From NCBI RefSeq assembly GCF_009834185.1, contig NZ_CP047173.1, positions 2,108,001-2,172,000 on the forward strand: 64,000 bases of DNA. The letters are read 5' to 3'. Under the pieces are notes generated by a model that saw nothing but the letters and a program-made list of their open reading frames with translations, had not been told where the DNA came from and did no database searches. Both the position numbers and the translations under genes were made by a program. Below, piece after piece: positions 52,794-61,401 of the stretch; position 1 is the stretch's first letter, and every line of letters begins with the position of its first letter. The stretch comes from Rathayibacter sp. VKM Ac-2760. Lineage in GTDB: Bacteria > Actinomycetota > Actinomycetes > Actinomycetales > Microbacteriaceae.

Positions 52794-54593
52794 GTGAGCG
52801 GGCAACCGCAGTCCCGCCTCATCTGCAATCCGCTGGACCTCGAGTACCGGTACCAGGACGTCCGCTTCACCGGCTCCGTGGGAGGAGTCGTGATCGGCGA
52901 ACCCCGTCGCAGCGTGCACCGGGAGGCGGCCGACCCATCGCTCGTCCGCTACCGGGGTCGCTACTACCTGTTCGCGTCGATGTCGCGCGGCTTCTGGCAC
53001 TCCGCCGACCTCGCCCGGTGGGTCTATCAGGCGACGGAGAAGCTCCCGCCCTACGACTACGCGCCGGACGTGCGCGTGGTCGACGAGGCGCTGATCGTCT
53101 GCGCCTCCCGAAAGGCGGGGATCTCCCCTTTCTTCCGGAGCGTCGATCCGCTCGCCGACGACTTCGAGGAGATCGCGCCAGGGACATTCGCGTTCTGGGA
53201 TCCGAACGTCTTCCAGGACGACGACGGCCGGGTCTACCTCTACTGGGGCTGCGGCAGCACGGAGCCGATCCGCGGAGTCGAGATCGATGCGGCGTTCGAG
53301 CCGATCGGCGAACCCGTCGACCTCGTCGCAGCGGAGGCCGGCCACCGCGGCTGGGAGCGCAACGGCGAAGACCACCGCATCCCGGAGCCGGGAACCGAAG
53401 AGGAGCGCCGAGCGGCCGCCTTCATCAGCGCGGACCCGTACATCGAGGGCGCCTGGATGACCCGGCACGGCGACACCTACTACCTGCAGTACGCCGCGCC
53501 GGGAACGCAGTACAACACCTACGCGGACGGCTATCTCACGGCGAGCAGCCCCCTCGGACCGTTCACCTACTCGGACGAGAGCCCCTTCTCCTCCAAGCCC
53601 GGCGGCTTCGTCACGGGCGCCGGCCACGGCAGCACTCTTCAGGACGAGCACGGCAACTGGTGGCACGCCGCCACCATGCGCATCAGCGTCAATGACATCT
53701 TCGAGCGGCGGATCGGAGTCTTCCCCGCCGCCTTCGACGAGGACGGTGTCCTGCACTGCGAGCAGGGCTTCGCGGACCACCCGATGACGATTCCGGACGG
53801 ACCCGTCACCCTCGACGAGTACGCGGTCCCGGCATGGATGCTCCTCTCGGGGAGGGCGACGGCACGGGCGTCCTCCTACGCCACCGGCCACGAACCGGTC
53901 CTCGCGACGACCGAAGACATCCGCACCTGGTGGGCCTCGGACGGCGCAGGCCGCGGGGAGTGGCTGGAGATCGACCTCGGCGAGCCCAAGGACGTCCGCG
54001 CCGTCCAGGTCAACCTCGCCGACCATCGGCTGGCGGAGGTCGCCCCGCACCTGGCCAAGGGCCTGGATCAGGGGCACACCTGGAGGGGAATCTACGGCTC
54101 TCACGACACAGCCGAGTACACGCTCGAAGCATCAGCGGACGGTGACGAGTGGGTGGTGCTCCACGACGGTCGCGAGACGGGCGGGGCCACCCCTCACGCG
54201 CTGATCGAGGTGGCGGAGCACGGATTCCTGCGCTTCCTCCGGCTCCGGGCGCACCGGCTCCCCTTCGACGGTCCCGTGGCGGTCAGCGGAATCCGCGTCT
54301 TCGGCGTCGGCACGGGGGACGCGCCGGACGTTGCGAGCGCCCGGTACCACCGGTCGGATCCGCGGACCGCCGAGGTCGCGTGGGTACCCGCCGACCGTGC
54401 TCGGAGCTACGTCGTGCGCTACGGAACGCGCGCGGACCGCCTCTATTGCAGCCGTGCGGTGCTCGAGGGGACGAGCATCGAGCTCGGGGGGCTGAATGCC
54501 GGGACCGAACTGTGGGTCCGAGTGGACTCCGTCAACGAGGGCGGAGTGACCGAGGGAGTGCCGGTCGGGCCGGAGCGGTCAGAGCGCGCCTGA
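52794..54593 (+). CDS. GH43-family glycosidase with discoidin and Fn3-like domains
   Basis: 599 aa from GTG 52794 after GAGGAG. The propeller (about 20-340) has ADPSLVRYRGRYYLF (base Asp), FWDPNVFQDDDGRVYLYWG and DPYIEGAWMTRH (acid Glu). Residues about 350-500 form an F5/8-type discoidin domain (ARASSYATGHEPVLATTEDI ... WLEIDLGE), and 510-599 an Fn3-like domain. No signal peptide is visible, odd for a protein with a carbohydrate-binding-type module. Last gene of the operon; its 3' end is part of a terminator stem. Confidence 0.84.
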   Translation: MSGQPQSRLICNPLDLEYRYQDVRFTGSVGGVVIGEPRRSVHREAADPSLVRYRGRYYLFASMSRGFWHSADLARWVYQATEKLPPYDYAPDVRVVDEALIVCASRKAGISPFFRSVDPLADDFEEIAPGTFAFWDPNVFQDDDGRVYLYWGCGSTEPIRGVEIDAAFEPIGEPVDLVAAEAGHRGWERNGEDHRIPEPGTEEERRAAAFISADPYIEGAWMTRHGDTYYLQYAAPGTQYNTYADGYLTASSPLGPFTYSDESPFSSKPGGFVTGAGHGSTLQDEHGNWWHAATMRISVNDIFERRIGVFPAAFDEDGVLHCEQGFADHPMTIPDGPVTLDEYAVPAWMLLSGRATARASSYATGHEPVLATTEDIRTWWASDGAGRGEWLEIDLGEPKDVRAVQVNLADHRLAEVAPHLAKGLDQGHTWRGIYGSHDTAEYTLEASADGDEWVVLHDGRETGGATPHALIEVAEHGFLRFLRLRAHRLPFDGPVAVSGIRVFGVGTGDAPDVASARYHRSDPRTAEVAWVPADRARSYVVRYGTRADRLYCSRAVLEGTSIELGGLNAGTELWVRVDSVNEGGVTEGVPVGPERSERA

Positions 54594-54610
54594 CCGCTCC
54601 GGCCCGACCG
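54562..54610. terminator. terminator overlapping the end of the GH43-discoidin gene
   Basis: A 20-bp perfect stem (cggtcgggccggagcggtca with its complement) around a 9-nt loop. The stop codon TGA at 54591-54593 lies in the right arm, so the last codons are part of the hairpin. Confidence 0.75.
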
Positions 54611-54614
54611 ACGG

Positions 54615-54648
54615 GCGTCCTCGTCGCCTGAGACAGGTACGAGGACGC
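54615..54648. terminator. second terminator hairpin
   Basis: gcgtcctcgt / acgaggacgc, a 10-bp perfect stem with a 14-nt loop, directly after the first hairpin. It probably serves the convergent leftward operon as well. Confidence 0.6.
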
Positions 54649-54668
54649 CGGTGGTCGTTCGTGAGCCG

Positions 54669-55670
54669 CTACTGCGGCACGCCGTCGGCGAGGGCGTCGA
54701 ACCGGTAGACGAAGCCGCCGTCGTCGCCGCTGATGGTCGCGTAGGCCCGCGTCGTGCCCGGCTCGATGGCGACGTTGGTCGCCGAGCTGAGTCCGGCACC
54801 TTCTCCCTCCGGCACCGTCACGGTCTGCTGCAGGGCGCCCTCGACGTCGTAGACGAGGATCTCCGGCCGGCTGTGCAGGCCGACGTAGAGGTTGCCGGCG
54901 GCGTCGACCGCGATCGAGTCGAGCTGGCCGACGCCGGGTGAGGCGTGGATCGCCGGGAACGCTGTCGCGACCTCGGTGCCGCCCTCGGCGAGGGTGAACC
55001 GGTCGATGCGGTTGCCGGTGTTGAGGCTGACCCACAGCTCGCCGTGGTCGGGCGAGAAGGCGATGCCGTTCGGTGAGGGCAGTTCGCTCGCGAGCACGGT
55101 CGCCGCTCCGGTCGCCGGGTCGACGCGGACGACGCGGCCCGACGCCTCCCAGTACGGGTCCTGGGCGCCGGCCGCGTCGGTGACGTAGAGGGCGCCGTCC
55201 TCGCCGAAGGCGATGTCGTCCGGCTGCATCGGGACGCCGTCGATCGGGCCGGTGACGACATCGCGGACGTCCTGGCCCTCGGCGGTCATGCTCCGGATCG
55301 ATCCGCTGAGGAAGTCGGTGACGTAGAGCCGCCCGTCTCCGGGGTGGAACTGCGCGGAGGTGAGCGCGGAGGCGTCGTCGGTCCAGACGGGTTCGACGCT
55401 CTCCTCGTCGAGGTCGATCCGGAGCACCTTGCCAGCGCCGGGCGGGGCGGTGACGTCGACGACGTACAGGCTGCCGTCGGGGCCGAAGGTCGGGCCCTCG
55501 AGCAGCGTCATCCCGGTCGTCTCGTGCACCTCGGTGACCTGCAGCACCCGCTCGGCGGTGACGACCGACGGAGTCGCCGACACGGGTGCGGCTCCGGGGT
55601 CGCCCGGGTCAGTGCAGCCCGCCAGTGCACCGGCGAGCAGCACCGGGACGGCGATCGCCGGCCGCCTCAT
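54669..55670 (-). CDS. SMP-30/gluconolactonase-like lipoprotein
   Basis: 333 aa. Signal MRRPAIAVPVLLAGALAGC with lipidation Cys19, so exported and membrane-anchored. The mature part is a six-bladed propeller with repeats such as GPTFGPDGSLYVVDV, DDIAFGEDGALYVTD, NGIAFSPDHGELWVS and DSIAVDAAGNLYVGL, as in SMP-30/gluconolactonase/LRE proteins. It may hydrolyse a lactone, which would suit the Baeyer-Villiger-type enzyme whose gene it overlaps by 4 bp; this is inference. Confidence 0.82.
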   Translation of the reverse strand: MRRPAIAVPVLLAGALAGCTDPGDPGAAPVSATPSVVTAERVLQVTEVHETTGMTLLEGPTFGPDGSLYVVDVTAPPGAGKVLRIDLDEESVEPVWTDDASALTSAQFHPGDGRLYVTDFLSGSIRSMTAEGQDVRDVVTGPIDGVPMQPDDIAFGEDGALYVTDAAGAQDPYWEASGRVVRVDPATGAATVLASELPSPNGIAFSPDHGELWVSLNTGNRIDRFTLAEGGTEVATAFPAIHASPGVGQLDSIAVDAAGNLYVGLHSRPEILVYDVEGALQQTVTVPEGEGAGLSSATNVAIEPGTTRAYATISGDDGGFVYRFDALADGVPQ

Positions 55671-57496
55671 CGCGAGGCTCCGACGCTCGCGCCGACGAGC
55701 ACGTCGCCCATGCCGTCCTCGCGCCAGGCGCGCAGCAGGCGGTGGAAGGCGATCGGTCCGGGGCTGTAGCTGGCGCCTCCGATGGAGCGGGTGCCCTCGC
55801 CGTTGTAGTAGCCGGGCGTGCACTCGGCCTGGAACGCCCGGGTGTCGAGGGCGGTCTCGTGCACGGTGCGCACCCACGCCTCCTCCGCCTCGGCGCTGGG
55901 CTCGAGGTAGCGGGCGCCGACTTCGCGGCCGCGGGCGATGACGGCGGCGATGTGCTCGGCCTGCTCGAGCAGGATGTGCGCGAAGTTCACCGAGTTCGCG
56001 TTCTGGATGCCGCTGAGGTGGAAGAGGTTCGGGAAGCCGTGCGTCGAGAATCCGTGCAGGGTGCGCGGGCCGCGGGCCCACGCCTCCAGGAGCGTGCGGC
56101 CGTCGCGGCCGACGACGGGCAGCGTGCCGGACATCACGCCGGAGATGCCGACCTCGAAGCCGGTGGCGAAGACGACGCAGTCGACCTCGTAGGCGGTGTC
56201 GCCGACGACGACCTCGGTCTCGGTCATCCGGGTGATGCCGCCGGTGTCGGCGGTGTCGACGAGGCGGACGTTCGGGCGGTTGAAGGTGGGCAGGTAGGTG
56301 TCGCTGAATCCCGGCCGCTTGCACATGTAGCGGTACCAGGGCTTGAGCGCCGCCGCGGTCGCCTGGTCCTCGACCGTCGCGTCGACGCGGGCGCGCAGGC
56401 GGTCCATGGTGTCGAGGTCGGCGAGCTCGTCGCGCCGCTCGCGCTCCTCGGCCGGGAGCGAGGTGTCGACGGCGCCGGAGAGGATCTGGCGCTGCAGCTC
56501 GACGGTCTTCGTCCAGCCGTCCTGCACCAGCGACTCGTCGACGCTCTCGCCGGCGAGGACGGCGAGGAAGTTCTCCATCCGCTCGCGCTGCCAGCCCGGG
56601 CTCAGCGACGCGACCCACTCCGGGTCGGTGGGCCGGTTGTCGCGGACGTCGACCGTGGACGGCGTGCGCTGGAAGACGATCAGCTCGCGCGCGTCCTCGC
56701 CCACGTGCGGGATCACCTGCAGCCCGGTCGCTCCGGTGCCGACGACGGCGACGCGCTTGTCGGCGAGGCCGGTCAGGCCGCCAGCCGGGGTGCCGCCGGT
56801 GTAGCCGTAGTCCCAGCGCGACGTGTGGAAGGTGTGGCCGCGGAAGGTCTCGATGCCGGGGATGCCCGGCAGCTTGGGCTGGGTGAGGGTGCCGGAGGAG
56901 GTCACGACGAAGCGGGCGCGGAAGGCGTCGCCGCGGTCGGTCTCGACGAGCCACTCCCCCGCGTCCTCGTCCCAGGTCAGCGCGGTCGCGCGGGTCTGGA
57001 AGAGCGTGTCGCGGTAGAGGCCGTAGTGCTCCGCGATCGCGACCGCGTGCCGGCGGATCTCCTCGCCCGGCGCGTAGCGCTCGGAGGGGATCGTGCCGAC
57101 CTCCTCCAGCAGCGGAAGGTAGACGGACGACTCGATGTCGCAGCGCACGCCGGGGTAGCGGTTCCAGTACCAGGTGCCGCCGACGTCGCCGGCCTCGTCC
57201 ATCAGGCGCAGCGACTCGACGCCCGCCTCGCGCAGCCGCGACGCGGTGAGCAGCCCGCCGAAGCCGGCGCCGATCACGAGCGCCTCGACCCGATCGGTCA
57301 CCGGCTCGCGCTCGACGCGCTCCGTGTAGGGGTCCTTGGCGTAGTAGCCGAACTCCCCCGCCGCACGGCGGTACTGCGACGCGGCGTCGGGGCGGGCGCG
57401 GCGGTCCCGCTCGGCGCGGTACCTCTCGCGGGCGGCCTCGAGGCGGCGCTCGTCGTCGGGGGCCAGGGCGTCGGAGGTCAGGGTGCTGTCGGTCAT
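55667..57496 (-). CDS. flavin-dependent Baeyer-Villiger-type monooxygenase
   Basis: 609 aa, as in phenylacetone/cyclohexanone monooxygenases of the long N-terminal type. FAD motif GAGFGG near 76, the GGTWYWNRYPGVRCDIES segment, the BVMO fingerprint FRGHTFHTSRWD, NADPH motif GTGATG, and a late VFATGFEVG. It inserts oxygen next to a ketone to give an ester or lactone. It is divergent from a MarR gene, which probably regulates it. A plant-derived ketone or terpenoid is a guess for the substrate. Confidence 0.88.
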   Translation of the reverse strand: MTDSTLTSDALAPDDERRLEAARERYRAERDRRARPDAASQYRRAAGEFGYYAKDPYTERVEREPVTDRVEALVIGAGFGGLLTASRLREAGVESLRLMDEAGDVGGTWYWNRYPGVRCDIESSVYLPLLEEVGTIPSERYAPGEEIRRHAVAIAEHYGLYRDTLFQTRATALTWDEDAGEWLVETDRGDAFRARFVVTSSGTLTQPKLPGIPGIETFRGHTFHTSRWDYGYTGGTPAGGLTGLADKRVAVVGTGATGLQVIPHVGEDARELIVFQRTPSTVDVRDNRPTDPEWVASLSPGWQRERMENFLAVLAGESVDESLVQDGWTKTVELQRQILSGAVDTSLPAEERERRDELADLDTMDRLRARVDATVEDQATAAALKPWYRYMCKRPGFSDTYLPTFNRPNVRLVDTADTGGITRMTETEVVVGDTAYEVDCVVFATGFEVGISGVMSGTLPVVGRDGRTLLEAWARGPRTLHGFSTHGFPNLFHLSGIQNANSVNFAHILLEQAEHIAAVIARGREVGARYLEPSAEAEEAWVRTVHETALDTRAFQAECTPGYYNGEGTRSIGGASYSPGPIAFHRLLRAWREDGMGDVLVGASVGASR

Positions 57497-57670
57497 GCGG
57501 GCTCGCTCTCGTCACGCGCATCGGCGCGACGACAGACCCCGGGACGGGGGCGACGGCGGGACTCCCCCGCGGGCGCCGACACGACTCCGGATCGGTTTCT
57601 TGCTGTCCCAAAAGGTTAGCCCGGCACTAAGTAATTGTCCTGGGTATCCGCCGAGTCCTACGGTGGCTTC

Positions 57671-58117
57671 ATGAATCCTCGCGCCCGCGCCCTCTCGGAC
57701 ATCGAGCGGCTGTCGATCGCGATCACGGTGCGCTCGATCCCCCGCGTGCTCGCCCCGCTGCTGACGACCGACCTCACGATCCAGCAGTTGAAGGCCCTCT
57801 CGGTGATCGTGACGACCGAGGAGGGGGCGACCGGCGCGGGCCTCGCGCAGAGCTTCGGCGTGTCGATGCCGTCGATGTCCAAGCTGATCGACCGCCTCGC
57901 GGCGAGCGGCCTGGTCGTCCGCGAGACCGACGCCGCCGACCAGCGGGTGCGCCGGATCCACGCCACCGACCTCGGCCGCGCCGTCGTCCGCGAGCTGATG
58001 GCGGCCCGCCCCGAGCTCGGCGCGGACGTCCTCTCGCGCCTGTCGCTCGAGGAGCTCCAGGCGCTCGAGAAAGGGCTGCGCGCGATCAGTCGCGAGCTGC
58101 GGGGCGCTCACGACTGA
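57671..58117 (+). CDS. MarR-family transcriptional regulator
   Basis: 148 aa from ATG 57671; open codons upstream lack a ribosome site. Winged-helix core LTIQQLKALSVIVTTEEGAT, recognition region GLAQSFGVSMPSMSKLIDRL and wing VRETDAADQRVRRIHAT match MarR. It diverges from the monooxygenase gene with 174 bp between start codons, and likely responds to a phenolic or terpenoid-like compound. Convergent with the interrupted SDR gene. Confidence 0.85.
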   Translation: MNPRARALSDIERLSIAITVRSIPRVLAPLLTTDLTIQQLKALSVIVTTEEGATGAGLAQSFGVSMPSMSKLIDRLAASGLVVRETDAADQRVRRIHATDLGRAVVRELMAARPELGADVLSRLSLEELQALEKGLRAISRELRGAHD

Positions 58118-58129
58118 TCGCACGCATCC

Positions 58130-59110
58130 TCACTGCACCGACCAGCCGCCGTCGGAGGCGAGCACGATCCCGTTCACGTTCGCGGAGTCGTCGCTCAGCA
58201 GCCAGGTGATCGACGCGGCCATCGTGTCGGCCGACACGACCGGCGGGATGAAGGCGAAGAACGGCGACAGGCGCTCGCGCCCGAACTCCGACGCCATCGC
58301 GCCCTCGATCGCCGTGGCCGTCGGGCCGGGGGCGACCGCGTTGGTGCGGATGCCGGAGGGCCCGTAGAGGAACGCCGCCGACTTCGTGATGCCCACGACC
58401 GCGTGCTTCGAGGCCGTGTAGGCGGTGCCGGCCGCGTTGCCGCGCAGCGACGCCTCCGACGCGATGTTGACCACGGAACCGCGGCCCTGCGCCAGCATCG
58501 CGGGCAGCACCGCGCGACCGAGCGCGAACGTGCCGTCGACGTTCACCGAGAAGACGCGGCGCCAGAGGGCGTCGTCGACCTCGGGGAGGGGCGTCATGCC
58601 GTCCATGATCCCGGCGATGTTGGCGAGGCCGTCGATCCTCTCCCCCGCCGCGGCGACGATGGCCGCGACTCCGTCGGCCGAGGTGATGTCGGCGGTCACC
58701 GTCACGACCGAGTCCTCGGGAGAGGCGGCGGCCAGCTCGTCGATGCCATTCGGCACAACGTCGACCGCGATCACCCGGGCGCCCTCGCGCACGAGCCGGC
58801 GCGCGGTCGCCCGGCCGATGCCCGAGCCCGCGCCGGTGACGATGATCGTGCGGCCTGCGAAGCGCGCCTGGGCCGCCGGCTCGGGCTACTCCTCCGGGAT
58901 CACGCCGCCGTTGGCCTGCCTCACGAGCGTGTCGACGAGCTCCTGCGGGAACCGGCCGCCGCCGAGCTCGACGAGGGTCTGCAGGCTGAGGCCGGCGGCC
59001 GGCGCGAGGTCGTCGGCCGACTGGCCGCCCTGGGCGAGGATCCCGCGGAGGATCGGGCCGCCGACGGCGTCGTCGAGCCACTCCTGGACGGTGTTCTTGG
59101 AGGTGAGCAT
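58130..59110 (-). pseudogene. SDR with extra N-terminal domain (paralogue 2), interrupted by amber stop
   Basis: A single frame of 327 codons with one TAG at 58888-58886. The 5' part (59110-58889, 74 codons) is the same N-terminal domain as in the SDRs at 43274 and 62983 (TVQEWLDDAVGGPILRGIL ... GGVIPEE). The 3' part continues in frame with ARFAGRTIIVTGAGSGIGRA and a complete SDR ending DGGWSVQ. No start codon exists between the TAG and the cofactor motif, so the SDR part cannot be translated properly alone. Probably a nonsense mutation; read-through or a sequencing error are alternatives. Confidence 0.85.
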
Positions 59111-59119
59111 GCGTTTCTC

Positions 59120-59692
59120 CTAGGTCTCCGGGGTGGGGTCGAGCAGGGCGACGACGTCCTCGGTCGTGCCCGTCTCGCCGAGGACGGGCAGCACGCGGGC
59201 GACGCTGTTCTCGTGCGAGGCGGCCTGGAGGTCGGTGACGGCGTCGGTCACGACCACCACCGAGTAGCCGAGGTCGTAGGCGGCGCGGGCGGTCGACTCG
59301 ATGCCGAAGCTCGTGGTGAGCCCGGCCAGCACGACCTGGGTGACGCCGCGCTGCGTCAGAGCCTCATGCAGCCCGGTGCCGCCGAACGCACTCCACGCAC
59401 TCTTGACCAGCACGATGTCGCCGCGGCCGAGCGCGGGCAGCGGAGCGATCGCCTCGGGAGGGAGGACCGGCGCGGACCGGCCGCGACCCACCTCCGTGCG
59501 CCCCGGGTTCGGGTGGCCGAGGTCGGCCGTGACCAGGGCGACGGGCAGGCCGTGCCGGCGGAACGCATCGGCGAGCGCGGCGGCCCGATCGATGACGTCG
59601 TCGATGGGGTGGACCAGCGGATTCGCGATCGTCGCGGGCTGCAGGTCGACGACGACCAGCGCGGTCCCGGAGTCGAGGGCGCTGATCGTCAT
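59120..59692 (-). CDS. isochorismatase-like hydrolase
   Basis: 190 aa alpha/beta fold of the cysteine hydrolase superfamily. The catalytic Asp is in ALVVVDLQ (near residue 16) and the Lys in DIVLVKSAWSAF, but the usual nucleophile position reads AGLTTSFGIESTARAA, with Gly where amidohydrolases have Cys. True isochorismatases also lack the Cys, so it may be a vinyl-ether-type hydrolase or have lost activity. Start overlaps the Zn-ADH stop (ATGA), and it precedes the interrupted SDR by 9 bp in one operon. Confidence 0.83.
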   Translation of the reverse strand: MTISALDSGTALVVVDLQPATIANPLVHPIDDVIDRAAALADAFRRHGLPVALVTADLGHPNPGRTEVGRGRSAPVLPPEAIAPLPALGRGDIVLVKSAWSAFGGTGLHEALTQRGVTQVVLAGLTTSFGIESTARAAYDLGYSVVVVTDAVTDLQAASHENSVARVLPVLGETGTTEDVVALLDPTPET

Positions 59693-60714
59693 CGCGAGCC
59701 TCCGCCGAAGGTGACGACGACCTTGTCGGCGGCGCCCGGAGTCGAGGCGGTGACGAAGGCCCGGTCGACCTCGGAGAAGTCGACGACGTCGCTGACGATC
59801 ACCGCGTACTTCTCCCAGTTCGCGACGAGATCCTCCGTCACCTCGAAGATCTCGGTCGGGTAGCCCATCGAGAGCACGATGGTCAGCTCGGAGCCGAGGA
59901 TCGCGCCGAAGTCGACCTCGACCGGCTTCTTGTGCACGGCCACGATGCCGAGGGTCGCGCCGTGCTTCGCCGCGCCGAGGATCGTCTGCACCACGATCGG
60001 CGCACCCGCCGCGTCGAGGAACACGTCGGTCGCGGGCTTGCGCTGACCGCGGCGCGCGGGCGCCTCGCCCTGCAGCTCGATCAGGCGCTCGACGACGTCC
60101 TCGCGCGAGGAATCGACGACCGCGTCGGCGCCGACCGCGAGCGCCTTCTCGAGACGGGAAGGGATCACATCGACGACGATGATGTGGCCGGCGCCGAGCG
60201 CGCGATAGGCGAGCACCGCGCCGAGGCCGATGGGGCCGGCGCCGAAGATCACGACGGCGTCGCCCGGCTTCGGCTGCGTGCGGTTGACGGCATGGCGCGC
60301 GACGGCCATCGGCTCGTTGAGCGCCGCGACCTCGAAGGGGATGTGGTCGGGCACGATCTGCAGGCTCTTCCCGAGCACCGCGTTCTCGATCAGGAGGAAC
60401 TCGGCCATGCCTCCGCTCGTGCCGCCCGAGCCGATGATGCCGGTGGGCGCGGCCATCGGGTCGATCACGACGCGGGCGCCGATCGGGACGCCCTCGACGT
60501 CGACTCCGACCGCCACGACCTCGCCGGCGGGCTCGTGGCCGAGCGGCGTGCGGCCCTCGATCCCGGGCAGTCCGCCGAGGGCGATGTACAGCGCATCGGA
60601 GCCGCAGATGCCGCACGCGCGCACCCGCACCAGCACGTCGGCCGGCCCCGGAGTCGGGGTGTCGACCTCGACGGTCGTCGTCGTTCCGGGGGCCGTGACC
60701 ATCGAGAGCTTCAT
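59689..60714 (-). CDS. zinc-dependent alcohol/polyol dehydrogenase (MDR family)
   Basis: 341 aa from ATG 60714 after AAGGAG. Catalytic zinc ligands: Cys34/Cys37 in CGICGSD and His58-Glu59 in LGHEPAGEV. The Rossmann motif is VIFGAGPIGLGAV with an acidic VVDV afterwards, suggesting NAD. The four-cysteine structural zinc lobe is absent; that region reads IDPMAAPTGIIGSGGTSGG. It resembles threonine/sorbitol-type dehydrogenases. First gene of an operon with the isochorismatase-like enzyme and the interrupted SDR. Confidence 0.88.
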   Translation of the reverse strand: MKLSMVTAPGTTTTVEVDTPTPGPADVLVRVRACGICGSDALYIALGGLPGIEGRTPLGHEPAGEVVAVGVDVEGVPIGARVVIDPMAAPTGIIGSGGTSGGMAEFLLIENAVLGKSLQIVPDHIPFEVAALNEPMAVARHAVNRTQPKPGDAVVIFGAGPIGLGAVLAYRALGAGHIIVVDVIPSRLEKALAVGADAVVDSSREDVVERLIELQGEAPARRGQRKPATDVFLDAAGAPIVVQTILGAAKHGATLGIVAVHKKPVEVDFGAILGSELTIVLSMGYPTEIFEVTEDLVANWEKYAVIVSDVVDFSEVDRAFVTASTPGAADKVVVTFGGGSR

Positions 60715-60773
60715 CCGTGGTTCTCCTTCTTCGCGCCTGAGCTGGTGGTGATCCGCATGATCTGCCGCAAAGC

Positions 60774-60787
60774 TAGCCGATCGGCTA
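60774..60787. promoter_or_regulatory. TetR-type operator
   Basis: tagccgatcggcta, a perfect 14-bp palindrome between the divergent Zn-ADH and TetR genes, 47 bp from the TetR start. Confidence 0.6.
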
Positions 60788-60834
60788 ACTTTCGACAACA
60801 GGCGCCTAGGATCGTCAGCGAACGAGGAGGAGCA

Positions 60835-61401
60835 ATGGCCCGACCGGTCGGCAAGCGCGGCGAATCGCGGGCGCGCCTCCTGCAGACGGCGCTCCGGCTC
60901 TTCGGCGAACGCGGGGTCAACGGCACGTCGCTGCAGAACATCGCCGACGAGCTCGGGGTGACCAAGGCGGCCGTCTACCACCAGTTCGCGTCGAAGGACG
61001 AGATCGTGCTGGCCGTCGTCCAGCCTGCCTTCGCGCGGATGGCCGAGCTCGTGCGCGAGGCCGACACGGCGCCTCCCGCGCGGGCGTTCGACGTCACGCT
61101 CGAGGGTCTGGTCGGGCTCGCGGTCGAGCACCGCGAGTTCGCCGCCGCGATCCAGCGCGACCCGGCGGTCGTGCAGCTGCTCTGGCGCGATCCGGCCTTC
61201 GTCGAGGCGACGACGCGCATCGACCGGCACCTGATCGGGGCCGATCCGTCGGCGGAGGCGCGCATCGCGCTCGCGGTCGCGGGCGGCGGCCTCATGATCG
61301 CCGGCATGGACCCTTCGTTGCGCTCGACCGAGCGCGACGTGCTGGCCGGCGTGCTACTGGAATCCGCACGCGCTGTGCTCGCGCCGTATCGCGTCCGCTG
61401 A
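60835..61401 (+). CDS. TetR-family transcriptional regulator
   Basis: 188 aa. HTH region ALRLFGERGVNGTSLQNIAD followed by ELGVTKAAVYHQFASKDEIV is a textbook TetR sequence. GAGGAGGAG precedes ATG 60835. It diverges from the Zn-ADH operon across a perfect palindrome and is the likely repressor of that operon. Confidence 0.88.
   Translation: MARPVGKRGESRARLLQTALRLFGERGVNGTSLQNIADELGVTKAAVYHQFASKDEIVLAVVQPAFARMAELVREADTAPPARAFDVTLEGLVGLAVEHREFAAAIQRDPAVVQLLWRDPAFVEATTRIDRHLIGADPSAEARIALAVAGGGLMIAGMDPSLRSTERDVLAGVLLESARAVLAPYRVR

Noticed and set aside
58130..58792. Treating the SDR part downstream of the TAG as an intact gene starting at GTG 58792
   Set aside because: That start lies after the TGAGSGIG cofactor motif, so the product could not bind NAD(P).
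58886..58888. Pyrrolysine or programmed recoding at the amber codon
   Set aside because: No supporting element is visible and paralogues have ordinary residues in the linker; a point mutation or sequencing error is simpler.
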